From the NCBI GenBank assembly GCA_903813345.2, contig CAIIXF020000005.1:27595375-27659374 (forward strand): a stretch of DNA of 64,000 bases, given 5' to 3'. A program made the position numbers and the translations under genes. The stretch is from Owenia fusiformis. Lineage: Eukaryota; Annelida; Polychaeta; Sabellida; Oweniidae. The notes under the pieces were generated by a model. That model saw only the letters and a list, made by a program, of their open reading frames with translations. It was not told the origin of the DNA and made no database searches. This document shows, one piece after another, positions 45,958 through 58,187 of the stretch. Positions within the stretch are counted from its first letter, which is position 1. Each line of letters begins with the position of its first letter.

Positions 45958-46040
45958 GTGCCCTAGGGGACACCTAGGTGTCCCCAGGTGGGGGCACCTA
46001 GGTGCGGGACACCTAGGTGGTATTTAGTATTACCCAGAAA
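45958..46040. repeat. CACCTAGGTG repeat next to the seven-pass gene
   Basis: Reverse partner of 34262-34335, with CACCTAGGTG palindromes and GGTATTTAGTATTACCC. It ends about 140 bp upstream of the start codon at 46180. Confidence 0.65.
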
Positions 46041-46063
46041 ATATTTGAACTTTGACCCCAGGT

Positions 46064-46072
46064 GCACGTGAC
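46064..46072 (+). promoter_or_regulatory. E-box upstream of the seven-pass gene
   Basis: GCACGTGAC about 110 bp before the start codon at 46180. It is similar to the GTCACGTGAC words in the SARM1 and BICD promoters. Confidence 0.35.
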
Positions 46073-46179
46073 TCGGAATGAATTTAAACAAAGCAATATT
46101 TTGATTTTTTGCTTTTCCCCTCATTGAAGCTTGTTCAGAGGCCCACCGTTTCTTTTGTAGGTTGATACTTTAGAAAAAT

Positions 46180-49100
46180 ATGTCGTACAATGATGGAGGT
46201 AGTAGCAGTAGTAATGGAAGTGGCAATGAACCCATTTTTATGCTGACAACTGAACAGGTAATGGTTTAGAAAATATTGTTTTTAATTTCAGTTTCACTTT
46301 CACTTTGCTAAAACTTATAGAACATATTTGATTCACAAGGTTTCGATTTCTTCTTCTTCTTCCTTTAGGCCTTTGTGTCTAAGGCCATTGGCACTGTTAT
46401 GCTGCCTTTGAACACTTGCTACAGTATATCACTTGTGTTTCATTTCTCACTTGTAATTATCACTTATACTTTGTACTTGTGGTTTGGAGAGAGAGCGCTT
46501 AATTTTGATGTATATACCTGTATATACCTGTATACCATTTCTTCTGGAAGAAGGAAGAATCCTATATTATCCAGATCTTGTTATATGTAAGGTCTTACTA
46601 AGTGGGAAAAAGGTGGGGTGGGGGTTGTTTTCTTGAAAGCTCACTGGACATGGGTTAAAGGGGCTGTCATCTAGTTGTAGTGGTACTTTAGGTTATGGAA
46701 GTGTTTGTCAATTTGCGCCTTGAACTGGTTGACATTGTCAGCATCTATTGCAGTCTGTGGGAGATTGTTCCAGTCTTTCACAATTCTGTTTCCGAAAACA
46801 TTCTTCCTGACATTCAGTCTACTGTATCTTGTATTGAGCTTCTCAGTGTTTCCTCTGGTTCTATGAGCTTCAGATTTTTCAGCAATGTCAGTGATATTAA
46901 TCCTGTCAAGACCTTTTATGATTTTGTAGGTTTGGATGAGATCCCCTCGTCTCCTTCTGTACAGGAGTGATGGTAGTTTCAGGTATCTTAGCCTATCCCC
47001 ATAATTCATGTCCTTAATTTCTGGTACAAGTTTTGTCGCTCGTCTTTGGACCTTTTCTAGCTTGTCAATATCCATGTTGTGGTGAGGATTCCATACGCTG
47101 TTTGCGTATTCCAAGTGGGGTCTTACAAGTGATTTGTAGAGAAGAGGGAGGATTGTTTTGTCCAGATGGGAGAAAGTTCTTTTTATTATTCCAAGGATGC
47201 TATTGGCTTTAGAGACTGATAGGTCAACGTGTTGGTGGAACTTGAGATTATTGTCGATATTGACTCCAAGGTCCTTTTCAGTTTTGGTGATATCCAAGAT
47301 CTGGTCATTCATGGTATATTTATGTTGATCATTTCCATGTCCAAGGTGCATTACTTTGCATTTAGCGGCATTAAAAGGCAACTGCCATTTATTTGACCAC
47401 TTAGACATATTGTCCAGATCCTTTTGTAGTGTTCTTTTGTCTTCTTCGGTTTTAACTTTGCCGTAAAGTTTTGCATCGTCAGCGTACATGAGTATCTCGT
47501 TCTTTGTTGCTTCAGGTAAATCGTTGATGAAGGCAGCAAACAGGGTCGGCCCGAGGCAAGTTCCCTGAGGTATACCAGAGGTTACAGGGGCCCACTCTGA
47601 TACTTTACCATTTACCGAAACTCTCTGTGCCCTGTTTGTTAGAAAAGACCTCGTCCAGGCTAGTAATTTTCCTGTTATTCCGTAGGATTGTAGTTTTACC
47701 AGTAGTCGCTCGTGAGGCACACTATCGAACGCTTTACTAAAATCAGTATATATGGTGTCTATAGGGGTCCCTTCATCAATATCTTGAGTTATATTTTCTA
47801 AATAGACTAAGAGATTTAGCACTGTCGATCTCTTTGGCACAAAACCAAACTGTTCATCTGTGAGGATATTATTTTTGATGAGGTGTTCCAGAATTTCATC
47901 CCTTACAATTTTCTCCAACATTTTGACAACTATTGATGTGAGGCTTATTGGTCTGTAGTTGCTGGGTTGTTTCTTCCTGTTGGTAACATTCTTTAAAGTT
48001 TTTTCACTTCCTTTTTTGAAAATGGGGGTGATGTTTGCAGTTTTCCAGTCTCTGGGGAGTGAGCTAGTTTGTATAGACTTGTTAAATAAGATAAGAAGTG
48101 GGATTACCAGTGATTCTGCTGTCTCCTTAAGGGGACGGGGATGAAAACCATCTGGTCCTGGTGATTTTGTAGCAATCAGTTTGTTTAACTGGCTCATAAC
48201 CATTTCCTTTGTTATTTTAAGGTCACTAATCTTTTCTTTACTTGGGTGTGGTGGCAATTGTGGTATATTGTACATGTCTTCATTGGTAAATACACTTGAG
48301 AATTGGTTATTTAGTGTCTGTGCCTTTTCCAGGTCTGTTTGGGTTTCTGCTCCATCTTCCATCACTAAGTTAGGGATTGTTTCTTGGGTATCTAGTTTGG
48401 ATTTAGAGTACTGCCAGAATTGTTTAGGGTTCTCTTTAACTTCTAAGGCAATTTTCTTTTCATAGTCGTAGCTCAATTTCCGTGTGTAGGCCCTGAGGTT
48501 GTCCCTTGCTTCATGGTATTGTTTTAGGTTTGTGTCTGTCTTAGCTGCTTTGTAGTTTTTCCAATATCTATATTTCTTTTTACTCATTTTTATTGCAGTC
48601 TTATTAATGTATTTGCTTCTTCGCTTGTCTTTCCTGGGGTACATTTTCGGTATGCATTGATCGATGGCATTTTCGTACACTGTTTTGAAATAGGTCCAAC
48701 TCTCTTCCATAGATTTACTGTTGAGTTGTTCTTCCCATTTGGTTTCATTTATTAATTTGTTCATTTCCTGGTAGTTTCCTTTATCATAGGCTAGTTTTGC
48801 TTTTGATTTTTTATTGCTACCCTTTTGGTTTTTGTAGTTAGTTTTGATTAGCAAACACTAGAGGTGTCAAGTATTAACCGGTTAACCGGTTAACCGCCGA
48901 TAATGCCTTGACCGGTCTGAGTTTTTATGGGCGGTTAGTTGACCGTGTATAATTCTGTTATTTCCCGCACTTATTTTGCATGCTAATCCGTTTGGTTTTA
49001 TGGTGTCAGTTTCACGTAAGCTACTCATACATGTCATAAGTCCCATAACTCCTTACAAACATCCAATCAGCAACTTTAATCCCTGCCACATTGCTTTCCC

Positions 49101-52100
49101 GTGCTTACTTTGCATTTTAATCTGTTTGTTTTCAAGCGTCAGTTTCATGTGAGCTACTCATACATGTGATAGGTCCGATAATTCCTTACAAACATCCAAT
49201 CAGCAACTTTAATCCCGCGCTTACTTACATAGAATAGCGTAAAGCTTGACGAACGTAAAAAATAAACGCCGATATATCATTTTTTCCAATTTTTTTCAAC
49301 TTTCAAGATCGAAGATGAAGATTTCATTTGAAATTATAAGTTCAAATTTCCCGCCGGTTAACCGACTTTAACCGGTAAAAACCCCCGGTTAACCGGTTAA
49401 TGCTCAAGCGGTTAATTGACACCACTAGCAAACACTCATGGTCACTCAGTCCTAATGCTGGTAGGTGTTCAAAGAATTCAACTGTATTTTCATGTTTTGT
49501 TAAAATCAAATCACATATGCTAGGTGTGGTGGTCCCTCTGGATCTAGTTGGGCTTGTTACATGCTGTATCAGGAAGTTGTCGTTTATACAGTCTATGAAC
49601 TTGTGTGCTGGGTGATTTTTACTATCTGAGGAGGTTATTGTTTCCCAGTTGATATTGGGGTAATTAAAGTCTCCAACTATAATCAGGTTACTCCATGTTT
49701 TGCATACTTTATTAATTTGGTTATTCAGGTCTTCATTATTTTCTTCAGTCGCGTTTGGAGATCTATATATCGCTCCGACTAGAAGACTATCTTTATTAGA
49801 TTTCACATTTTTGTTTATCTCGAACCATATGCTTTCACTATGTACATTGATATCAATAATATTTACATTATTTACAAGGTAAGTCTTTAGGTACACAACA
49901 ATCCCTCTAATCTTGTCAGTTTTCTCAGCTTTCCCAAAATTAGATGTATTAGGAGTTGAAAGCTTAATAAAAATGTAGATGAGTTAGCTTACTTCAGCTA
50001 ACCTGAGAAAGAGTCACTATCTCCTACTATATACAAAGTTCTTTAATTTAGAATCTCCTTGTCGAGGCTATATAAGCCTGGAATTTCTGGAGGATCTTAG
50101 TGTTTATATTGTCGTCAATTTCACTATCTAGGCCAGTTAGAGTCCTGATGGTGATATATGGGTTATGATTTACTCCCAGAAGTAGAAAGTTGACATCTGC
50201 CATCAATTGTTCCCTCTGTGTCTCAAATCTGGAACAGTCAAAAACATAATGTTTTATAGTCTCAGGGATTTTGCAGTGAGGACAGTTCGGAGATTCAACA
50301 TTGGGATTGATCTTACTATGATGGCTATTGAGCTTTGTATGACCAGATATGATCTGATTTATAACATTTTCGATACTGTTTAAATTATTAATAAACCCCA
50401 GCTGAGTTCACTCTCAATATTGCTCCTCCTGGCAGTTGCCCACTAGCAAAGTTTTGTGAGACGCGACGCCACAAAACCAATCTGCCAATCAATTGACCTT
50501 TTATGCCACAGGGTCTCTAGACCCAGTGGAAAGCGACAATGATACTTGGATGTGTTACAGGTACAGAAAGTAGGTTTGAAAAAACTTTCATCGGTGGGCA
50601 GATATAGCTTTATGTCCCGGCCTGAGCCATGTCATAATCGCCATTCGCATGTTGGTGCATTTTTCTGGACTCCGGCCAATTGAACTATGTGAACCAAGAT
50701 TGGTATGGGATTTATCGCATCCTACGACCCCTTTAGATTGTGGTCGTAGGCCCGTTTCATTCGTAAGCCTGTCTTTCTACAATGTCGGAGAATGAACTAC
50801 GCATTGCGCTATTAAATGACCTACCTCTATACATTCCAGAGTATTTTAAAATTCTTTTTATGTTGTTAGATCGCCAATTGTATGGGTTTATCGTCAGAAC
50901 GAAGAGATTTTAGTTTTTACATCGGAAATATCTCAGCAATTTTCAAAATGTCGGAAGGGGAATTCCCCAGGGATTTCCCTTATGACTGATGCATGCCGGG
51001 AACTGAATGGAGGAATTTGACGGTTGAACCTACACGCAAATATTGCTATCAAAAACGAAAATATCTTCGTTCTGCCGATAAACCCATACAATTTGCGATT
51101 CAACTTTATGAAAAGAATTCTAAAATACTCGGGAATGTATCGAGGTAGGTCATTTATGTGTGCAATGCATAGTTCATTCTCCGACATTGTAGAAACACAG
51201 GCTTACTAATGAATCGGGCCTACGACCACAATCTAAAGGGGTCGTAGGATGCGATAAGTATGGGATAATTAGATCATCCTATAGTCGGTTCAGGACATTG
51301 GGATTAGGCCTTGGCCAATAATATATCTACCCTTAGGACCTACGCCCCTTTGGCAGATATACAGTTATTACATTTGCCTCAGGATAATCCCAATATCCTG
51401 AACCTCATATAGGATAATATGTATTCCCATGGGCTTTCTAGTTGAAAGCTCATGGTATTCCATACCTACTGAGGTTCTAGGTACAGTATATAACTAGTGG
51501 GAATAAATAGTGCCAAGGTCTTAGACCGGAGACCTGGATTGATACAGGTTGTATCCATCATACATTCCCGCTCCTGAAAAGCGTACCCAATTTACATTTT
51601 ACTTCTTTTGTCGAATAAAAATTATGTTTCAAAATTGATTTTAATATCAGTTCAATGATCTGCTTCAGCATGGGCTTTCAATAGACTGAATGCCCATGGC
51701 TTCAGATATGAGTGAAAATCTCAAAAACTAAAAGAAAACTTTTTAAGACAAAAAATGAACTTTATGAGGTATATTGTATCATATTTTCATTCCAAATTTC
51801 AGAAAATTTAAGACTATAAGATACTGCCCTGTCAACCCTCACGCATTAGGCGTGATTGTCACGCATTTGCTGGAAAAATAGAAATCACGCATCAATTTAG
51901 CGTGTATGATCAAATATCACGCAAATCACTCATTTTTTGGTATTTTTAAAAACCGTTTTTTGTGAAATGTCGACATGGTAAAATACTGAACGGCGAACGC
52001 ATTCTGTGTATATATTACGCATTTGTTTTTCGAAAATATTTACACCTACCCCCCCCACCCCTCGTTGTCGGAAAAAATTTTAGGTGTCCAAAATCTAACA

Positions 52101-55100
52101 GTGTTCACTGAAGCTGTCCAAAGTTTGAAGGAAGGTGTCCAACATTTTGAAGTCACTCATATGTTAGATGGTCCCAAGTTGACAGCCCTGAAGATAGTCT
52201 AATAATATATGAGAACCTCTAATTGAAAGCCCATGGGTACACATAAATCATCCCATATAGTATTATATGGTACATTTTTAAGTTTTGCTCAAAGGGATTT
52301 AACTATACCTGGAATATTAGGTTAAACTTTCATAAATATCCTAGAAATACAACAATGGTTAAAATTCAGTGACCTACATTATTTGCATGTTTAAATTTAG
52401 CAGGTTACTGAATTTTCTTCTTTTTCAAACATTGACATTTCTGAATTCTGAACATGCAAATATACAGGGTGTCAAAAAAAATGGCACACCCTCAACAGCA
52501 AAAATACTTGATGGTCCATAGTGTGTCATTTCTCATTTTCAAGACAATTCAATTCTGGAGTTACCTGAGAATTTCAGTTTTGAATCATATGATTTTACAT
52601 GTCTCTTAATTCAGTCTTAAATATTTTTCAGTTGACTACACTAAGCTACATAGATATTGCTACAGCATCTTTGAGGTGAGTTACTAACTTGTCCGAAATC
52701 CTTAAAGGGAGAAATAATCTCCCATCATACCAAGAACTCATCCAGGGCTCTGACCAGGAAATATTTAGGGTGTGGTGCAAACATCTTCAGCATTACCGTT
52801 CAGTCGTGATACATCATATTTATGTTATATTTTATCCTTTTTACATGCTATTATTGTATATTCAGTCAAGTTTAGACTGTGGTAACAATCATGATTTGCC
52901 AGTAGGGTGTGGTGGGAGCTAAATAGAGTGTGGTGCTGCGCCACAGTCTAAAAGCCTGGCGAGAGCTCTGCTATCTTCGTATATATGGAATATATTAAAA
53001 ATGCTTCAACAGGCATGATGTATACAAGGCAGCTGCCTCACCAACATTTTACAGAGAAGTGTTTTCAATTGAAACTGAGATAATGGAGTTTCATGATAGT
53101 ATTTGTTCCCTTTAACTCAAATATGAAATGTCAACTGCCACTTGATAATCCTAGCTCCTCTGACAGGGTCGGTGTACATACAACTATTACGATTATGGGA
53201 TTACATTTTACTTTTTTGAAAAACTATGAAATTAAAGTAAAATCTTTTGTGACAAAACAAACTATGTTTTCAGACAAAATTAGATGCACAATTCATTATT
53301 AATAAGTATTTTATGAGAACCTAAATATCATCAATTATCAGTTATCATTTATTGTAGTGTACTTGGAGCTGGCTCCATCCTTGCATCAGTTTGCTGGACA
53401 AGAACATGTTGTTTACCTGAGGTATGAGGTTTTTGCTATATTATATTGAGTTAGAGATTTAATTTGAATAATATACAGGGATTACAGGTAGATGTAGTTA
53501 TATTCTTTATATCTTTATATTATCATGTCTATTGAGAAAAAAATGAATGAATATCTCTTATTCTGTCTCGCAATATATTTAGAGTTCATTCACATTGGAT
53601 AAATAGTTTACGTCAGGGTCAATTTAGAATATAGGAAACATTTTTCGGCAAATGAAATATCCCCTTTTCTTAGTGTTTGAGATATATTTCCATTAGGATA
53701 TTTCATATATTCCAAACCTCCCATAGTGTAACATCTATATATTCTACTTTCAGGTTACTCCTATATTCCACCTGTCATTGGCTGATTTACTGGCCTCTCT
53801 CTGCCTTCTCGTTGGTGCAGCACTTTACGCTACTAATTACCATGGTTTCTACATGTTCTGTCATTATTTAACAGGATTTACAAGTGTAAGTAGAGTATTA
53901 CACTTAAATTACACCGTGGGCTATTTTGGCCATCTGAATTCATGCTTTTAAAACCTTGCTGTTGATTATTGGTGGCTCACATCAAACGAATTTGCATTTT
54001 ACCTTTTGATTAGCTGAGTGTCATGAAGTAATTTTAGCTTGAATAAACATAACGAGATGTGAATTGATTCAAACAATACAACTCAATACAAATTTCATGA
54101 CACTTAAGATAATTCCCGTTATGTCAGTATAAAAACAACTGTAAAGTTCCTCTCAACATTAACATTTTCATTTGATTTAGCTAATTCAGAAAAATCGGAG
54201 AAATCAGAATCTAAATAGTATTAATTCTAACAAAATCTAAATGCTGTTTTAATGCTTATTTGTTGCGGGTAATATTATGCACAATTTACCCAGGAATGTT
54301 AAATGCTTTGACTGAAAGGTTTAGTAAATCTTTTCCAGGCTTTTTATATATGTACATTTTTGTTGACTCTAACCTATGGTGTAGAAGTATACATACGCAT
54401 GAGGGACAGGCTGATCCGTAAGGAGAAAACATGCAGGGTAAATATAATTTGAATATTTTACTAACGATGATGCGTGACATGAGAAAAACATAATCCAGAC
54501 CAAAACACTGACCAAAGTGCTGATTCAGTGCTCATCTCATACTGATATTTTTACTCAATTATTTTTTACCCATAAACCGCATATTTCTCTGTATATTCAT
54601 TGTAATGTTCCACAGTGACATTTTATTTACAGTTAATCCTGTCAAGTCTGAATGCCTCTGTGACCATCCAAAAGTGTTTGGATTAGTAGGTGTTCACATT
54701 ATAACAAAGTTGTGACAGGGAAAAAGTGTTCACATTGAGAAGTGTTCAGATTAGAGAGGTGTTCAGATATGCAAGTTTCACTGTACAGGGTGATCAATAA
54801 ATAAGGTAAAAGTATCTGGCATTTCTTCAGATTAGTTTTACCTTATTTAATGATCACCCTGTATATGTACTAAGCATGGATGCACTTATTTTATGAAGTC
54901 CAAGCTATAGCTTTACATGAGAATATCACAATCTTATTGCATTGCAGGTTGGAAAATGCCAGTTAGTCTATGTCTTTTATATTGTTGCATGGTAAGTAGT
55001 GACCTATTTTACAGTATTGCACATGTATGTCTGAAAATTTTAAAAAGAATGTGAAATAATATATCATTCAGATTGTAAAAATGTATTTGTCAGTCATTTT

Positions 55101-58100
55101 TTCCTCTACCTGTATTTTGATAAACCTGCAATTTTTATTTTATAATCAATTTTTGAACATTTTACTCTTTAGGGGATTACCACTGTTGGTAGCAGGGACT
55201 CTCAGCCTCATAACTCAGTACAAAAAATCAGATCTGCTTCCTGTCATACCTAAAAATTATGACTGCTCCTCGTAAGTACAACTCTTACTTACCACAAACA
55301 TGTAAAATGTTGTTTAATATTATACATTTTCGTAAACATTTTTTTAGGATGGTGAATTTATTCTTGATAATTGAATTCAGGACAGTGAATAATTACTGCA
55401 TACTTTTTGCCCAGGAACTTTAGAGATCATGTTTTAAGTGTATGTATATGTTCTAGAGTAATTTAGTTCCAGCCGTTATCAATATTATTCAAATCATAAA
55501 ATATCACATCAATGCTTTCAATGAGTTTGATAGCCCAAGTGTTAATTGATGGGTGAAATTAGAGTATATTAGAATGAAGTCAGTTGTCTTCAGTTCTTTG
55601 TAAATGTCCATGGCTGTTAAACTGAAAGCTCTCTCAGTGTAAGAGTACCAATTTGCACCAAAATAGGATTACAAGATTCTCATTTGAGGGTACAATTAAG
55701 AAAATATTTTCAGAATTTACATCCATAGTAATATCACTAAAACAGATGGTCCTATTTGGGAGAATTTCCAATGTTAATGATAAACTTTTGCATTTTCCAG
55801 ATGCTTGCCTCTGTTCCATTATAATGACAATGTGTGCTGGGTATGTAATATTGTATTAAAAAGTATATGTACTGCATATTATTAGCTCATTTATAATGTA
55901 ATATAAGGTCTTGCACATTGTATTATTGTAGCAAAAGTTAATTATCTTGGACTGATTCAAAGATAGAGAGGTACCAGATTTCCTTTACAAACCTGGGGTT
56001 TAAAGTCTCTCCCATATCTTTACATTTTAAGGCAAAGGACTTGTGGGCATTTATTTGAAAAGTAACATAAAAAACAAATAAAATGTGACCTAAATTGGAT
56101 ATTTTTGGTCCATTCTTCACCATCATAAGCCTCATATAAATGTTGTGCCATAATGATTTTTTGAAATGAAATAACTGAAGAATCAACAATTTTCCTCAAA
56201 ATAAAGGCCCATTCAGCGCACTATTTTGAAGTACTTTGCATAAATGACCCATGAGCTATATATTTGAGAAAATTAGAAATATAGCGAGAATATTGTCTCA
56301 CTGAACTAATTAAGAATTATTCATTTCATGAATGCATTTTAAATGTTTAAACACCTTTTCCATTTCAGACTGAAAACAACAAAACTTATCACATAGCAGC
56401 TAAATATTTATTCCTTGGTCCCATGATTTTCATCATTATAACCAATGCTGTAAGTGTAATTTTTGATATTTACTAAGTCAATATGACTCTTCTACTGACT
56501 TATCCTTTGATTCAAAAGTGAAAAAAGTAGTTGAACTATTTTAGTACAACAACACCATAAAAAAGTTAATGACATTTGCCCTGTTTCTATATATTTCTGT
56601 TTATTTTACAACCTTGATTGTTATAAAAATTAATAATGTCAGTTGTGATTTTATTTTCCAGATTGTTTATTACCTTGCCTTTCGGGCATTCCAAGGATCA
56701 CTGTTAAATCAAGGTAATTGAAGAACAGTACAATGTACATACAGGGTGATCCAAAAGTTTTTAGAATGGAAACCTTATAAGCCATCCTGTGTGATGTTGC
56801 TGTCTTTTGTTAGTTTTCACTAAAATTGTAGATGCAAATGAAGTCAAAATAGAATCCTTGTAACTTAGAGTGACTATGTATTACCCAGATTGATTCGATA
56901 ACCAATAAATACCATTCAATGTCCATTCAAAGAAAGTAAGCAATGTTTTGGATTCTAGATGTATATAAAGTGTATTATTTTTGTAAATAAGTATGAAAGT
57001 TTTGAGACAACCCCATATATGTACAGAACAAACTAGGACTCGGGTACTATTGAAATAGCATATTTAATATTAAGACTTTTGGCTAACTCAATAATATCAT
57101 CTTGTATATATTCATAATGTACTAGATTCTCTTCTCGAATAAAATGTCAGAGTCAAAACTGATACATTTATGAAAGGACATGTTTATTTATTGTTTTCAG
57201 GTCTCCTTGGATACACACAGAGGCAAGAACAATATGCAGTGAGAAATAAATCTATTCTCTACCAGCTTGCATTCTTCTTTTGCTGGTTACCATGTAAGAC
57301 ATTTTCTTTTGTAGAAATTAAAAATTATCAATGCTGATTATTAGTAACAGATCGAAATACTTAAGTGTTTAATTTTGTTCATCATCATCAATTTTCACTT
57401 TATAATATTGCTTCCTGTTCCCAAGAATATTGACTGACTAAATACTTTTCTGAAAACATCATTTTCATTTTTATTTTTACGAGTAGTCTCCAACTTTTTT
57501 GTTCGATGGTTGGTGTTTGATGGTTGACCTTGTTTTATGGCATTAATTTCTGTTCCAGCTCTTATCCTGGGTTGTGTAGCACTCTACTCAAAGTTTGATC
57601 CAAAGTGTGTTTACTGGCTCTATATAGTACAGGTGAGGTATAAAGGGTGATTTTACACATAGAGATACTGCAATACAAAGGTGGCCAGTTGGGACTAACT
57701 CGAGAGAGATTGGGGTTCACATTATTCAATATTACATAAAGGCTGTCACTTGAACTACTTTAAAACGGCATTATACAATTCCTAAACTCACTTGTTTGTG
57801 GCATCACTATTTGGTAAGTGGTTTACACTTTCAGATAGACCAAGTCTTTCTATAGGGATTTTTGGGGTGTTAATCATTCCATCAAACAATGGCAACCATT
57901 TTGCAAAATAACTGCCTTTTTACCTGAGGTATTAAGTGTTTCATCAAAATGTGCCTGTCATTTGACGAGATGTTTCATAGGATTTGCTTCACCCAAGCAC
58001 TGTCACTGCTTATTTTGTATTTGCTTTCTGATTTTAGGCATGTACATCCCCACTACAGGGTTTCCTTAATTCTGTCATCTATGGGTGGAAACGAGATGGC

Positions 58101-58187
58101 TTCACAAGAGTGATCACAGAGAATACTGCCCTACTAGGGGGCAGCACTAATAGACAAAACAATGACAATATAACTAGTAGTCTTTGA
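46180..58187 (+). CDS. TMEM116: TMEM116-like seven-transmembrane (GPCR-like) protein, 13 exons
   Basis: Exons: 46180-46257, 52632-52675, 53358-53421, 53754-53885, 54339-54437, 54948-54991, 55173-55271, 55801-55840, 56369-56449, 56662-56713, 57201-57293, 57559-57632, 58038-58187. All have GT-AG borders and matching phases, totalling 1050 nt (349 residues plus stop). The N-terminus is a serine/glycine-rich hydrophilic stretch. Seven hydrophobic segments follow, near residues 30-55, 64-90, 96-125, 143-170, 207-238, 264-290 and 292-318. LGAGSILA, EVTPIFHLSLADL (TM1-TM2) and PLQGFLNSVIYGW (TM7) match human TMEM116 as I recall it. Cysteines in TM2-TM3 and the second extracellular loop could form the usual GPCR disulphide. 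Ligand and signalling are unknown. The start has AAAA before ATG. The gene structure is firm; the family name is moderately sure. Confidence 0.8.
46671..49950 (-). pseudogene. CR1-like LINE, endonuclease-reverse transcriptase ORF, 5' truncated and split
   Basis: The minus-strand frame from about 49950 to 49428 is the C-terminal half of an AP endonuclease (GAIYRSPNA, VGDFNYPNI, SDHECLL). It is interrupted by a hAT element, then resumes at 48858 and runs without a stop to 46671. That part is about 730 residues: the reverse transcriptase with SPGPDGF, NYRPISLTS, DFSKAFDSVPH, SGIPQGTCLGP and YADD (near residue 457), then the C-terminal region LRYLKLPSLLYRRRRGDLI. The N-terminal third of the endonuclease is missing and a stop lies just upstream, typical of 5' truncation. 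Gene order and motifs fit the CR1/Jockey group. It lies antisense in intron 1 of the seven-pass gene. Confidence 0.9.
48859..49427. mobile_element. hAT-type element inserted in the LINE
   Basis: A 569-bp element with ends TAGAGGTGTCAA and TTGACACCACTA, and an exact 8-bp target duplication GCAAACAC (48851-48858 and 49428-49435). The subterminal regions hold repeated GGTTAACCGG words on both sides. No transposase. Confidence 0.92.
50053..50402 (-). pseudogene. 3' tail of a second LINE ORF
   Basis: The minus-strand frame from 50402 ends at TAA (50053). It carries GFINNLNSIENVINQIISGH, NSHHSKINPN and CPHCKIPETIKHYVFDC, the Cys/His finger found at the C-terminus of many LINE polyproteins. A short 3' tail follows (to about 49970), ending next to the 5' break of the CR1-like element. 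Everything upstream of 50402 is missing. Confidence 0.75.
50712..51257. mobile_element. MULE-like foldback with 9-bp target duplication
   Basis: A 546-bp element with ends TTATCGCATCCTACGACC and GGTCGTAGGATGCGATAA and an exact 9-bp duplication GTATGGGAT (50703-50711 and 51258-51266). The arms are about 240 bp. Both arms encode, outward to inward, a matching frame starting MSENEL...YIPEYF. It lies in intron 1 of the seven-pass gene. Confidence 0.9.
51826..52190 (+). mobile_element. hAT-like family D, short copy
   Basis: A 365-bp copy of the element at 31193, with ends CCCTGTCAACC and CAAGTTGACAGCCCTG and a near-perfect 8-bp duplication AAGATACT / AAGATAGT (51818-51825, 52191-52198). The CACGCA words and C-tract are conserved; the middle is shorter. 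Confidence 0.8.
54786..54861. mobile_element. 76-bp mariner-like mini-palindrome
   Basis: CAGGGTGATCAATAAATAAGG is inverted as CCTTATTTAATGATCACCCTG, and AGTTTTACC matches GGTAAAAGT. TA lies on both sides (54784-54785, 54862-54863). It lies in an intron of the seven-pass gene. A lone similar end (CAGGGTGATCCAAAAG) occurs near 56741. Confidence 0.8.

Noticed and set aside
55653-55859. 68-codon ORF spanning an exon of the seven-pass gene
   Set aside because: It reads through the intron; the splice-consistent exon is only 55801-55840.
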